The notes under the pieces: model-generated | The model's input: the letters and a program-made list of their open reading frames with translations, nothing else | Database searches by the model: none | Told to the model about the DNA's origin: nothing | Part shown: positions 1-8,146 of the stretch, in pieces | How positions within the stretch are numbered: position 1 is the stretch's first letter | Layout: the number at the start of each line of letters is the position of its first letter | Source of the DNA: Zunongwangia sp. ESRF-bin46 | GTDB taxonomy: Bacteria > Bacteroidota > Bacteroidia > Flavobacteriales > Flavobacteriaceae | DNA: 64,000 bases | Reading direction: 5' to 3' | Assembly: GCA_002631855.1 (NCBI GenBank) | Contig: NTLF01000013.1 | Coordinates: 124,001 to 188,000, forward strand | Made by a program: the position numbers and the translations under genes

Positions 1-1
1 A

Positions 2-2233
2 ACAGCTCCTTTCTTGCTACAGCCCGCTTTACGCCTTGCTAATTACCATAAAAACAACAGCGGACTAAATGTTAAGGTAGTAACCACAGATAGAATATAC
101 GAAGAGTTCAGTTCTGGAAAGCAAGATATTAGTGCCATCAGGAATTTTGTACGGTATATTTATGAAAATGCTTCTGCTAGGGATAAGCGTATAAAATACT
201 TGTGCTTGTTTGGTGATACGTCAGTAGATTATAAAAATAGGCTTTCAAATAATAATAATGTGGTGCCTACTTTCCATAGATTAATTAGCACAAGTGATTT
301 AAGCTCTTACATGAGTGATGATTTCTTTGGAAATGTAGATGAAGATGAGGGTACCATTGGAGGTAATACATTGAATGCAGAAGGGAAAGAATTAACCGAT
401 ACAGATTTGCTTGATATAGCTGTGGGTAGAATCATAGCCGATGAGGTTGGTCTTGCTAATACTTTGGTAGATAAAATAATAGCCTATTCTTCAAAAGAAT
501 CATACGGGAATTGGCGAAATAATTTTATGCTGATTTCTGATGATAACGATAAAGGAAATGAACAAAGACTTGCAATTGAGCTGGATGCGTTAGGGGATGA
601 AATTTCAGCTGAAAAACCATTTATCAATGTAAAAAAAATACATATTGATGCGTATCAACAACAGACTTCTTCAGGAGGTGATCGATACCCAGAGGTAAAT
701 GAGGAAATTAAAAATAATATTGAAGTAGGGGCTTTAATAGTAAATTACTTTGGACACGGAGGGGAAGGTGGCTTAGCCCACGAATCCATTTATACCCAAG
801 AAATGGCTAATAACTTTAAAAATAAAAATAAATATACCTGTATTGTAACCATTACCTGCCAGTTCACAAAATTTGATAATCCACAGCGTGTCACAGCAGG
901 GGAACTAACCTATTGGAATAAAGAAGGGGGGGCCATATCTTTGGTGAGCACTACACGGTCTATTCAATTAACACCAGGAGTCGATTTTAACAAAAGACTT
1001 GCAAAACATTTATTTGGTTATGATTTAAATGTACCTGTAACTCCTGCTGAGGCATTACGGCTAGCAAAAAGAGATTTAGGGATTGGAGAAAGTTTACGCC
1101 GCGTTGTTTTTTATATAGGTGATCCTGCTATGCACTTAGCATTTCCAAAGAAAAATGTGCGCTTAACCACCATAAACGATGTACCAGTAGGCCAATCACC
1201 CGATGTGTTACAAGCCTTAAGTAAAGTAAAGATGGGTGGTGAAGTAGTTGATGAGAATGGAAATGTACTAACCAATTACAGTGGCATCCTTTCGGCAAAG
1301 GTTTTTGATAAAAGAGTACAAAGACAAACCCTCGATAATGACAATCGAGGCTTTGTTTTAGACTTCACCACTTTGGGTGCAAGTCTATTCAATGGTCAGG
1401 CAACGGTGAGAAACGGTAATTTTGAATTCGAGTTCGTGGTACCGCGAGATATACAAATACCCGTAGGGACGGGTCGCGTAAATTTTTATTCTGAAAAAGA
1501 CAATGCATTAGATGATCAAGCAGGAGTAGATCTTTCAGTACAAATAGGCGGTATCAATGAAAACGCTCCCGAAGACAACCAAGGTCCAACCATTAATTTA
1601 TTTATGAACGATGAAAGTTTTGTTTCGGGTGGGGTAACAAATGATTCGCCAATCCTTATAGCAAAACTGGAAGATGAGAACGGAATAAATACCGCCAGTG
1701 GTATAGGTCATGACATGATTGCAATTCTCGATGGAGATGAATCTAACCCTATAGTAGTAAATGATTATTACCAGGCTGAAGTTGATGATTACACTAAGGG
1801 TGTAACCAATTATCAATTAAGGGATCTTGAAAAAGGACTGCACACCTTAACCTTTAAAGCTTGGGATGTATATAATAATTCGTCCACTGCCGAAATACAA
1901 TTTATTGTAGCTGGTGATGATGAATTAAAAATTACCAAAGTACTTAATTACCCTAACCCATTTGTTAATTACACCGAATTTTGGTTTAACCATAACCGAC
2001 CATTTGAGCCTCTAGAGGTCCAAGTTCAGGTTTTTACAGTAACCGGAAAAGTGGTGTGGACTAAAAACCAAATTATCAACACCGATGGCTTTCTTTCCCG
2101 AGATATAGTTTGGGATGGTCGTGATGATTTTGGTGAAAAAATAGGAAAAGGAGTATATGTATATAAGATTACTGTTAAATCTACGTTAACCAATAAGCAA
2201 ACTGAAAAATTTGAAAAACTGGTCATCCTTTAA
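2..2233 (+). CDS. porU: Type IX secretion sortase PorU, 3' part
   Basis: C-terminal part of the gingipain-like (C25) peptidase that removes the sorting domain from type IX secretion cargo and attaches cargo to the cell surface. The frame is open from base 2, so the gene begins before the window. The C25 fold shows in an 'LFGDTSVDY' segment, the catalytic-His motif GHGGEGG (His codon 755-757) and the catalytic Cys in TITCQF (codon 857-859). Ig-like sequence follows, and the last ~85 residues (from NYPNPF) resemble a T9SS C-terminal domain, which PorU is known to keep. porV follows after 36 bases. Family and catalytic dyad are clear; the N-terminal region is not visible. Confidence 0.93.
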   Translation, partial: TAPFLLQPALRLANYHKNNSGLNVKVVTTDRIYEEFSSGKQDISAIRNFVRYIYENASARDKRIKYLCLFGDTSVDYKNRLSNNNNVVPTFHRLISTSDLSSYMSDDFFGNVDEDEGTIGGNTLNAEGKELTDTDLLDIAVGRIIADEVGLANTLVDKIIAYSSKESYGNWRNNFMLISDDNDKGNEQRLAIELDALGDEISAEKPFINVKKIHIDAYQQQTSSGGDRYPEVNEEIKNNIEVGALIVNYFGHGGEGGLAHESIYTQEMANNFKNKNKYTCIVTITCQFTKFDNPQRVTAGELTYWNKEGGAISLVSTTRSIQLTPGVDFNKRLAKHLFGYDLNVPVTPAEALRLAKRDLGIGESLRRVVFYIGDPAMHLAFPKKNVRLTTINDVPVGQSPDVLQALSKVKMGGEVVDENGNVLTNYSGILSAKVFDKRVQRQTLDNDNRGFVLDFTTLGASLFNGQATVRNGNFEFEFVVPRDIQIPVGTGRVNFYSEKDNALDDQAGVDLSVQIGGINENAPEDNQGPTINLFMNDESFVSGGVTNDSPILIAKLEDENGINTASGIGHDMIAILDGDESNPIVVNDYYQAEVDDYTKGVTNYQLRDLEKGLHTLTFKAWDVYNNSSTAEIQFIVAGDDELKITKVLNYPNPFVNYTEFWFNHNRPFEPLEVQVQVFTVTGKVVWTKNQIINTDGFLSRDIVWDGRDDFGEKIGKGVYVYKITVKSTLTNKQTEKFEKLVIL

Positions 2234-2243
2234 AAAATAAATT

Positions 2244-2251
2244 TATATTTG
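2244..2251 (+). promoter_or_regulatory. Candidate -7 box before porV
   Basis: TATATTTG matches the Bacteroidota -7 consensus TAnnTTTG and ends 18 bases before the porV start. No TTG -33 element is seen at the usual 17-23 base spacing, so this is a weaker candidate. If used, porV would have its own short-leader transcript in addition to read-through from porU. Confidence 0.4.
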
Positions 2252-2269
2252 ACCAAAATTTAGAACCTC

Positions 2270-3424
2270 ATGAAGAAAATTTTTATACCTTTTTTAATCG
2301 TTTTACTATCCTATAACGCAGTTGGTCAAGAACAAGACGCAACCTCACAAAGAGTAATTACCACTGGTGTTCCTTTTATTTTAATAGCCGCTGATGCTCG
2401 ATCTGCCGGGATGGGTGATATTGGTGTTGCTACATCTGCAGATGCTTTTTCTCAGCAATGGAACCCAGCAAAATATGCTTTTGCTATTTCAAAGCAAGGG
2501 GTTGGAGTAACATATACACCGTATTTAAGCCAATTGGTAAACGATATCTTTTTAGGAAATTTAACCTATTACAACAGAATAAATGAACGTAGTGCTGTTG
2601 CTGCAAGTTTCCGCTACTTTAGTCTTGGTGACATTGAGCTTAGGGAAACTGCAGAGCAGGAACCTTTAATTCAAAGCCCGAACGAACTTACTTTCGATGT
2701 TTCCTACGCTTTGCGTTTAAGTGACCGTTTTTCTATGGCAGTTGCCGGTAGATACCTTAGGTCTGACTTAAAATTACAAGCTGGAGATGCAGATGCAAGT
2801 GCGGGGAGTAGTTTTGCTGTAGACGTTGCTGGTTATTACCAAAGTGAAGAAATTCCTTACAATGATTTTGATGGTCGCTGGAGAGCTGGATTTAATATTT
2901 CAAACGTAGGTCCTAAAATTAGTTATGACGAAACAGGACAAGAAAACAACTTGCCAACTAACTTAGGCCTTGGCGGTGGTTTCGACTTTATTTTAGATGA
3001 ATATAATAAGATTGGTGTTAATGCCGAAGTTAATAAGTTACTGGTACCAACACCTAGCGACTCAAATGATGATGGTGTAATAGACCGTGAAGATGATTAC
3101 TACAATGAGAGTTTCTTTAGTGGTATATTCTCTTCTTTTGGGGATGCTCCAGATGGTTTTTCAGAAGAATTAAAAGAATTTACTTGGGCATTAGGTGCTG
3201 AATATTGGTATCAAGATGTATTTGCATTCCGTTTAGGATATTTCAATGAAAGTGAAGATAAAGGGTTTAGAAAATTCCTTTCGTTAGGTGCAGGATTTAA
3301 ATACACAGCTATTAATATTGATATTTCTTATTTATTCTCAACTTCAAAAGTAAGAAGCCCATTAGAAGGAACACTTCGTTTTGGGTTAACCTTCAACTTT
3401 GGAGACGAGTATGACGAATATTAA
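2270..3424 (+). CDS. porV: Type IX secretion outer-membrane protein PorV
   Basis: 384-residue FadL-like beta-barrel protein of the type IX secretion system. In the family PorV binds cargo sorting domains leaving the translocon and shuttles them to the PorU attachment complex. A signal peptide covers residues 1-20 (ends AVGQ). The mature protein begins with the family block around TTGVPFILIAADARSAGMGD and SQQWNPAKYAF, followed by alternating barrel strands, and it ends in an aromatic/acidic strand. It directly follows porU, the usual functional partner. The start is the first ATG, with a complete signal peptide and no in-frame alternative. Confidence 0.95.
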   Translation: MKKIFIPFLIVLLSYNAVGQEQDATSQRVITTGVPFILIAADARSAGMGDIGVATSADAFSQQWNPAKYAFAISKQGVGVTYTPYLSQLVNDIFLGNLTYYNRINERSAVAASFRYFSLGDIELRETAEQEPLIQSPNELTFDVSYALRLSDRFSMAVAGRYLRSDLKLQAGDADASAGSSFAVDVAGYYQSEEIPYNDFDGRWRAGFNISNVGPKISYDETGQENNLPTNLGLGGGFDFILDEYNKIGVNAEVNKLLVPTPSDSNDDGVIDREDDYYNESFFSGIFSSFGDAPDGFSEELKEFTWALGAEYWYQDVFAFRLGYFNESEDKGFRKFLSLGAGFKYTAINIDISYLFSTSKVRSPLEGTLRFGLTFNFGDEYDEY

Positions 3425-3433
3425 TCGTACAAT

Positions 3434-3916
3434 TTGAAAAAACACAAAATTGAAATAAATCTTGAGGTATACGATTCTGTTTCAGAATTACCACAAGACA
3501 TTCAAAAATTAATGAATAAGGCGCAGAAAGCTCGTGAAGATGCTTATGCGCCTTATTCACGTTTTAGGGTAGGTGCAGCGTTGGCATTACAGTCTGGAGA
3601 AATAATAATCGGTAACAATCAAGAGAATGCCGCATTTCCTTCGGGCCTTTGTGCTGAACGTGTGGCTATTTTCCACGCTGGTGCTACAAATCCTAATGCT
3701 ACAATAAAAACAATGGCTATTACGGCTCGTTCTTTACAGTATAAAGTAACAGAGCCTATTCCCCCTTGTGGCTCTTGCCGACAAGCTATTGCAGAATACG
3801 AAATAAAACAAGAGTCGCCCATTGCCATATATTTTATGGGTGAAACGGGTAAAGTTGCTAAAGCCGCTTCCATTGGAGATTTATTGCCATTGTTATTTGA
3901 TAAAAGCTATCTGTAA
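3434..3916 (+). CDS. cdd: Cytidine deaminase
   Basis: Cytosolic pyrimidine-salvage enzyme that deaminates cytidine and deoxycytidine to uridine forms. The zinc site is complete: C73-A-E75 (E75 is the proton shuttle) and P-C112-G-S-C115. YSRFRVGAAL (41-50) and GNNQENAAFPSGLCAE (60-75) are the family substrate-binding blocks. At 160 residues it is slightly longer than homotetrameric Cdd (~130-135) because of a ~25-residue N-terminal extension. The start is TTG, 10 bases after porV; no ATG lies between the upstream stop and the conserved core except M27, which would cut the first helix. The gene sits between the secretion genes and pdhA, and co-transcription with porV is likely. Confidence 0.93.
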   Translation: MKKHKIEINLEVYDSVSELPQDIQKLMNKAQKAREDAYAPYSRFRVGAALALQSGEIIIGNNQENAAFPSGLCAERVAIFHAGATNPNATIKTMAITARSLQYKVTEPIPPCGSCRQAIAEYEIKQESPIAIYFMGETGKVAKAASIGDLLPLLFDKSYL

Positions 3917-3944
3917 CATTTAGTACTATTTTAATGTTTCTGTG

Positions 3945-3975
3945 TTTTGTAAAACTTCAGAATATAGTACTTTTG
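3945..3975 (+). promoter_or_regulatory. Promoter for pdhA-pdhC
   Basis: TTTTG at 3945-3949 (-33 element) and TACTTTTG at 3968-3975 (-7 element, TAnnTTTG) are separated by 18 bases, an excellent fit to the Bacteroidota housekeeping promoter. Initiation would fall near 3982, leaving a leader of about 40 bases before pdhA. This separates the PDH genes from the porU-porV-cdd group. Confidence 0.7.
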
Positions 3976-4022
3976 TTAATCGTGTTTTAATTTCCCTATA
4001 TTGGGAATAGTATAGCAATCCA

Positions 4023-5021
4023 ATGAAAAAAATTACAAAGAAAACATATCTAGACTGGTACGAAAACATGTTCTTCTGGCGTAAGTTTGAAGACAAGTTA
4101 GCTCAAGTTTATATTAAACAAAAAGTTAGAGGTTTCTTACACCTTTACAACGGACAAGAAGCTGTTTTAGCGGGTGCTTTGCACGCTATGGACTTGAAAA
4201 AAGACCGTATGATAACAGCATACAGAAACCACGTACAACCCATTGGTATGGGAGTAGATCCTAAAAAAGTAATGGCCGAATTGTACGGAAAGAAAACTGG
4301 AACCTCTCAGGGGTTAGGTGGTTCTATGCACATTTTCTCTAAAGAACACCGTTTTTATGGTGGTCACGGGATTGTAGGAGGGCAAATACCTTTAGGTGCC
4401 GGACTTGCTTTTGCAGATAAATATTTTGAGCGTGATAATGTAACCCTCACTTATATGGGTGACGGAGCAGTACGACAAGGATCGCTTCATGAAGCATTCA
4501 ATTTAGCGATGCTTTGGAAATTACCCGTTGTATTCATCTGTGAAAATAACGGATATGCAATGGGAACTTCTGTAGCACGTACAGCAAACCATACTGATAT
4601 TTGGAAACTTGGTTTAGGCTATGAGATGCCGTGTAAACCTGTTGATGGTATGAAACCTGAGGTAATCGCCAAAGAGATGGACGAAGCTATAGACCGTGCT
4701 CGTCGCGGTGATGGCCCTACTTTTTTAGAAGTTAGAACCTATCGATACAGAGGGCACTCAATGAGTGATGCACAACATTACCGTACTAAAGAAGAAGTTA
4801 AGAAAAAGCAAGAGGAAGATCCAATTTCGTATGTATTGCATAAAATTTACGAAGAAAAATGGGCTACGGAAGATGAAATAAAAGAAGTGAATAAAAAAGT
4901 AAAGGATCGTGTTAAGGAATGCGAGAAATTTGCTGAAGATTCAGGCTACCCAGATAAAAATGTAATGTACGATACAGTTTACGAACAAGAAGACTATCCT
5001 TTTTTACCACATAAATTATAG
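4023..5021 (+). CDS. pdhA: Pyruvate dehydrogenase E1 component, alpha subunit
   Basis: Thiamin-diphosphate-dependent E1-alpha of the pyruvate dehydrogenase complex, which with E1-beta decarboxylates pyruvate and reductively acetylates the lipoyl groups of E2. The ThDP/Mg motif begins at GDG (146-148) and ends at ENN (174-176). A family substrate block is GGSMHIF (99-105), and the flexible loop RYRGHSMSDAQHYR lies near 240-255. Length (332) is normal for a separate alpha subunit. The E2 gene follows after three bases. The E1-beta gene is not adjacent and is absent from the window, so the heterotetramer must be completed by a distant pdhB. Confidence 0.95.
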   Translation: MKKITKKTYLDWYENMFFWRKFEDKLAQVYIKQKVRGFLHLYNGQEAVLAGALHAMDLKKDRMITAYRNHVQPIGMGVDPKKVMAELYGKKTGTSQGLGGSMHIFSKEHRFYGGHGIVGGQIPLGAGLAFADKYFERDNVTLTYMGDGAVRQGSLHEAFNLAMLWKLPVVFICENNGYAMGTSVARTANHTDIWKLGLGYEMPCKPVDGMKPEVIAKEMDEAIDRARRGDGPTFLEVRTYRYRGHSMSDAQHYRTKEEVKKKQEEDPISYVLHKIYEEKWATEDEIKEVNKKVKDRVKECEKFAEDSGYPDKNVMYDTVYEQEDYPFLPHKL

Positions 5022-5024
5022 ACT

Positions 5025-6776
5025 ATGGCAGAAGTAATCAACATGCCGCGCTTGAGCGACACTATGGAAGAAGGAACTGTAGCAAAGTGGCTCGTTAGCA
5101 AAGGTGATAAAGTAGAAGAAGGCGATATTTTAGCTGAAATTGAAACCGACAAGGCCACGATGGAATTTGAATCCTTTTACGAAGGGACTTTATTGCATAT
5201 TGGTATTGAAGAAGGTGAAACAGCCGAGGTAGATAAATTGCTTGCCATCATAGGTGAAGAAGGCGAAGATATTTCCGATTTGATAAATGGAGGTGGAGAT
5301 TCTAAAAATGAATCTGATGATGCTTCGGAAGATGATGATGAGAAATCAAAAGATGAAGATTCTGAAGATAAAGACGATTCTAAAAATTCTAAAAAGAAAG
5401 ATTCACAAGAAAAGGACGATGAAGATTCAGAAGAGAATGAATCTGATGATGATAGTTCTAGTAATTCCGATGTGCCAGAAGGTGTTGAGGTAATTACCAT
5501 GCCACGTCTTAGTGATACCATGGAAGAAGGAACGGTTGCCACTTGGTTGAAGCAGGAAGGCGATTCTATTGAAGAAGGCGATATTTTAGCTGAAATTGAA
5601 ACCGACAAAGCCACGATGGAGTTTGAATCGTTCTACTCTGGGACGTTACTTAAAATAGGCATTGAAGAAGGTGAAACCGCAAATGTTGATGCTTTGTTGG
5701 CTATCGTTGGACCAGAAGGAACGGATGTTTCCGAAGTGATGAAAAACTTCAAAAAAGGAGGTGGTTCTTCAAAAGACAAGAAAAAAGAAACGAAAAGTGA
5801 CGATGCTTCAACCTCTAAAGATAAGTCTGAAGACAAAAAGGAGAAAGCTTCTAAAGATGCATCTAAAGACAAATCTGAAGAGAAATCAAAGTCTTCAGAT
5901 AAAAAACAATCAGGTCAGGCTACCAAAGACGGTGGACGTATTTTCGTTTCCCCGTTAGCTAAAAAGCTGGCAGAAGAAAAAGGAATAAATCTTAGTCAAG
6001 TTCAAGGTAGTGGTGATAACGGCCGTATCGTAAAAAAAGATATAGAAAATTACCAGCCAGGAGTTGGAGCACAGGCATACACACCTGTTGGGCAAGAAGA
6101 ATTTGAAGAGGTTAAAAACTCTCAAATGCGTAAAACGATTGCTAAGCGATTGGGTGAATCTAAGTTTACAGCACCACATTATTACTTAACAGTTGAGCTG
6201 GACATGGACAACGCTATTTCAGCACGAACTGCGATAAATAGTGATCCAGATGTGAAAATATCATACAACGATATGATTATTAAAGCCTGTGCAATGGCCT
6301 TAAGAAAACATCCACAGGTAAACACACAATGGAATGGCGATACTACAAAGATTGCCAAGCATATTCACATTGGTGTTGCTGTTGCAGTAGATGAAGGACT
6401 GTTAGTTCCTGTGCTTAAGTTTGCAGACCAAATGAGCTTTTCTCAAATTGGTGGTAATGTAAAAGAATTGGCCGGAAAAGCACGAAACAAGAAAATAAGC
6501 CCAGACGAAATGCAGGGAAGTACCTTTACAGTTTCTAACTTAGGTATGTTTGGTATAAAAGAATTTACTTCGATTATCAATCAACCTAACTCCGCTATTT
6601 TATCTGTTGGAGCGATTGTGCAAAAGCCAGTGGTTAAAAATGGAGCGATTGCTGTGGGTAACACGATGACTGTTACTTTAGCGTGTGATCACCGTACCGT
6701 TGATGGTGCTACAGGTGCTAAATTTTTAGAAACGGTTAGAAAGTACATCGAGAACCCGGTTACAATGTTTGTATAA
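5025..6776 (+). CDS. pdhC: Pyruvate dehydrogenase E2, dihydrolipoamide acetyltransferase
   Basis: Core subunit of the PDH complex, transferring acetyl groups from lipoyl-lysine to CoA. Order: lipoyl domain 1 (~1-76, lipoyl-lysine K43 in ETDKATM), an Asp/Glu/Ser/Lys-rich linker (~90-150), lipoyl domain 2 (~153-228, K195), a Lys/Ser/Asp-rich linker (~240-300), the E3/E1-binding domain (~306-342, from FVSPLAKKLAEEKG) and the catalytic domain (~358-583) with the active-site DHRTVDGA motif near 555. Two lipoyl domains make it 583 residues long. The two lipoyl segments share a 59-base stretch with only two differences (5115-5173 and 5571-5629). A strong hairpin terminator follows. Confidence 0.96.
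   Translation: MAEVINMPRLSDTMEEGTVAKWLVSKGDKVEEGDILAEIETDKATMEFESFYEGTLLHIGIEEGETAEVDKLLAIIGEEGEDISDLINGGGDSKNESDDASEDDDEKSKDEDSEDKDDSKNSKKKDSQEKDDEDSEENESDDDSSSNSDVPEGVEVITMPRLSDTMEEGTVATWLKQEGDSIEEGDILAEIETDKATMEFESFYSGTLLKIGIEEGETANVDALLAIVGPEGTDVSEVMKNFKKGGGSSKDKKKETKSDDASTSKDKSEDKKEKASKDASKDKSEEKSKSSDKKQSGQATKDGGRIFVSPLAKKLAEEKGINLSQVQGSGDNGRIVKKDIENYQPGVGAQAYTPVGQEEFEEVKNSQMRKTIAKRLGESKFTAPHYYLTVELDMDNAISARTAINSDPDVKISYNDMIIKACAMALRKHPQVNTQWNGDTTKIAKHIHIGVAVAVDEGLLVPVLKFADQMSFSQIGGNVKELAGKARNKKISPDEMQGSTFTVSNLGMFGIKEFTSIINQPNSAILSVGAIVQKPVVKNGAIAVGNTMTVTLACDHRTVDGATGAKFLETVRKYIENPVTMFV
5115..5173 (+). repeat. Direct repeat, lipoyl domain 1 copy
   Basis: 59 bases encoding the lipoyl-lysine region of domain 1 are 57/59 identical to 5571-5629; both differences are third-position synonymous changes. 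The sequence flanking the block differs far more, which suggests recent duplication or gene conversion on top of protein-level constraint. Confidence 0.85.
5571..5629 (+). repeat. Direct repeat, lipoyl domain 2 copy
   Basis: Second copy of the 59-base block at 5115-5173, encoding the lipoyl-lysine K195 region. The separation of 456 bases equals 152 codons, so recombination between copies would delete one lipoyl domain and leave the reading frame intact. Confidence 0.85.
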
Positions 6777-6799
6777 ATACAACATATTAAATGAATTGT

Positions 6800-6838
6800 A
6801 AATCCCGCTGTGTTCCACTTGAGAAGACAGCGGGATTT
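6800..6838 (+). terminator. Terminator after pdhC
   Basis: Perfect 12-base inverted repeat (AAATCCCGCTGT at 6800-6811, ACAGCGGGATTT at 6827-6838) with a 15-base loop and a T-rich right flank. It ends the pdhA-pdhC transcript. The right arm stops 16 bases before the next start codon, so the following gene needs a promoter close to its start or depends on read-through. Confidence 0.8.
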
Positions 6839-6854
6839 GTTTATATTTAAAACT

Positions 6855-7541
6855 ATGAAGAAGAAAAATATAATTGTTACAGGTACCAGTAGGGGAATAG
6901 GCTATCAAATGGTACCCATCTTAGCCGATGCTGGCCACAATGTGTTAGCATTATCTAGAAATGATGTTCCTATCTCAGGATTGGATATTTCAAACTGCCA
7001 TTGCTTTCCATGTGATATTACCGACTCAAATGATATTGAAAAAGTTTCTGAATTTATTAAAGAGAAATGGCAATACGTAGATATACTGATTAATAATTCA
7101 GGATACATTGTAAACAAACCCTTTGAAAAGCTCTCTCAAGCAGATTTTAAGGATGCTTACGAGGTAAATGTTTTTGGATTGGCCGCCATTACACAAGCTG
7201 TGCTTCCATTTATGAAAAGAACTGGTCATGTAGTAAATATTAGTAGTATGGGCGGTATTCAAGGTAGTATGAAGTTTCCTGGACTTGCTGCTTACAGCAG
7301 TAGTAAGGGTGCGGTATTGACTTTAACTGAAGTTTTGGCTGAAGAATATAAAGAAAACGGGCCGTCGTTTAATGCGTTGGCTTTGGGGGCGGTACAAACT
7401 GAAATGTTAGAAGAAGCCTTTCCAGGTTATAAAGCCCCACTTTCAGCTAAAGAAATGGCAAAATATATTGTGGATTTTGCACTTACCGGAAACAAATATT
7501 ACAACGGAAAAATCCTTCAGGTTTCCAATTCAACGCCGTAA
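6855..7541 (+). CDS. Short-chain dehydrogenase/reductase
   Basis: 229-residue NAD(P)-dependent oxidoreductase of the classical SDR family. The nucleotide motif is T9-G-T-S-R-G-I-G16, the NNSG segment (80-83) replaces the usual NNAG, and the catalytic set is N105, S130/S131, Y147 and K151. The C-terminus shows no membrane or targeting signal. The ATG at 6855 was chosen because an in-frame upstream start at 6810 lies inside the preceding terminator hairpin and would add residues absent from the family. The substrate cannot be read from sequence. The next gene begins 3 bases after the stop, so the two probably share a transcript. Confidence 0.88.
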   Translation: MKKKNIIVTGTSRGIGYQMVPILADAGHNVLALSRNDVPISGLDISNCHCFPCDITDSNDIEKVSEFIKEKWQYVDILINNSGYIVNKPFEKLSQADFKDAYEVNVFGLAAITQAVLPFMKRTGHVVNISSMGGIQGSMKFPGLAAYSSSKGAVLTLTEVLAEEYKENGPSFNALALGAVQTEMLEEAFPGYKAPLSAKEMAKYIVDFALTGNKYYNGKILQVSNSTP

Positions 7542-7544
7542 TGT

Positions 7545-8141
7545 ATGCAAGAGGTTCTTGAAAAATACATACCTAAAGCATCGGTACATCCAGTTTTTGA
7601 ATTAATAAAGGCGAATAACGTTCACTTAAAAATTGTGAATGAGCGCGTAACAAGGCATGGGGATTATCGAAAAATGCCGACGGGACAGCATCAAATTACT
7701 GTGAACGCTAATCTTAATACGTATCGATTTTTAATCACATTAGTACATGAGATTGCCCATTTGGTCGCCTTTCAAAAATATGGTAGGACTATAAAACCAC
7801 ACGGAGTTGAGTGGAAGCGGACATTTCAGCAATTAATGTTGCCTTTTATCCGTCCAGAAGTGTTTCCTAATCAGTTATTGCCACTATTGGCTAATCATTT
7901 TAAAAACCCGAAGGCCAGTAGTGATACGGATGCAAAATTATCTATAGCTTTAAAACAATTTGACCCACCAAACGATAAAAATTATATATTTGAAATACCT
8001 TTTGGGGCACATTTTCGGCTTTATAATGGGAAAATTTTTAAACGCGGAAACAAACGTGTAAAACGGTATGAATGCCTTGAAGTGGCAACCGGAAGAGTGT
8101 ATTTGTTTAACCCAAATGCCGAAGTGGAATTTTTAAAATAA
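7545..8141 (+). CDS. SprT-like zinc metalloprotease-domain protein
   Basis: 198-residue protein with the SprT-like fold: the HEIAH motif (H68, E69, H72) is the putative zinc/catalytic site, with a third ligand candidate H86 in KPHGVEW. Eukaryotic relatives (Spartan) cut DNA-protein crosslinks; the bacterial role is not established. The C-terminal part (~140-198) is basic and beta-rich and contains the RGNKRVKRYECLEV stretch where zinc-ribbon versions carry Cys pairs; only one Cys is present, so a ribbon is not evident. The gene lies 3 bases after the SDR and 5 bases before the GDP-mannose gene. Confidence 0.82.
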   Translation: MQEVLEKYIPKASVHPVFELIKANNVHLKIVNERVTRHGDYRKMPTGQHQITVNANLNTYRFLITLVHEIAHLVAFQKYGRTIKPHGVEWKRTFQQLMLPFIRPEVFPNQLLPLLANHFKNPKASSDTDAKLSIALKQFDPPNDKNYIFEIPFGAHFRLYNGKIFKRGNKRVKRYECLEVATGRVYLFNPNAEVEFLK

Positions 8142-8146
8142 AAAGA

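Noticed and set aside
5290-5480. Tandem repeat or CRISPR-like array in pdhC linker
   Set aside because: Low-complexity Asp/Glu/Lys/Ser codons without a fixed unit or spacers; a normal E2 linker.
5177-5614. Minus-strand frame of ~145 residues inside pdhC
   Set aside because: Ser/Glu-rich product mirrors the Asp/Lys/Ser linker of E2 on the other strand; no family similarity.
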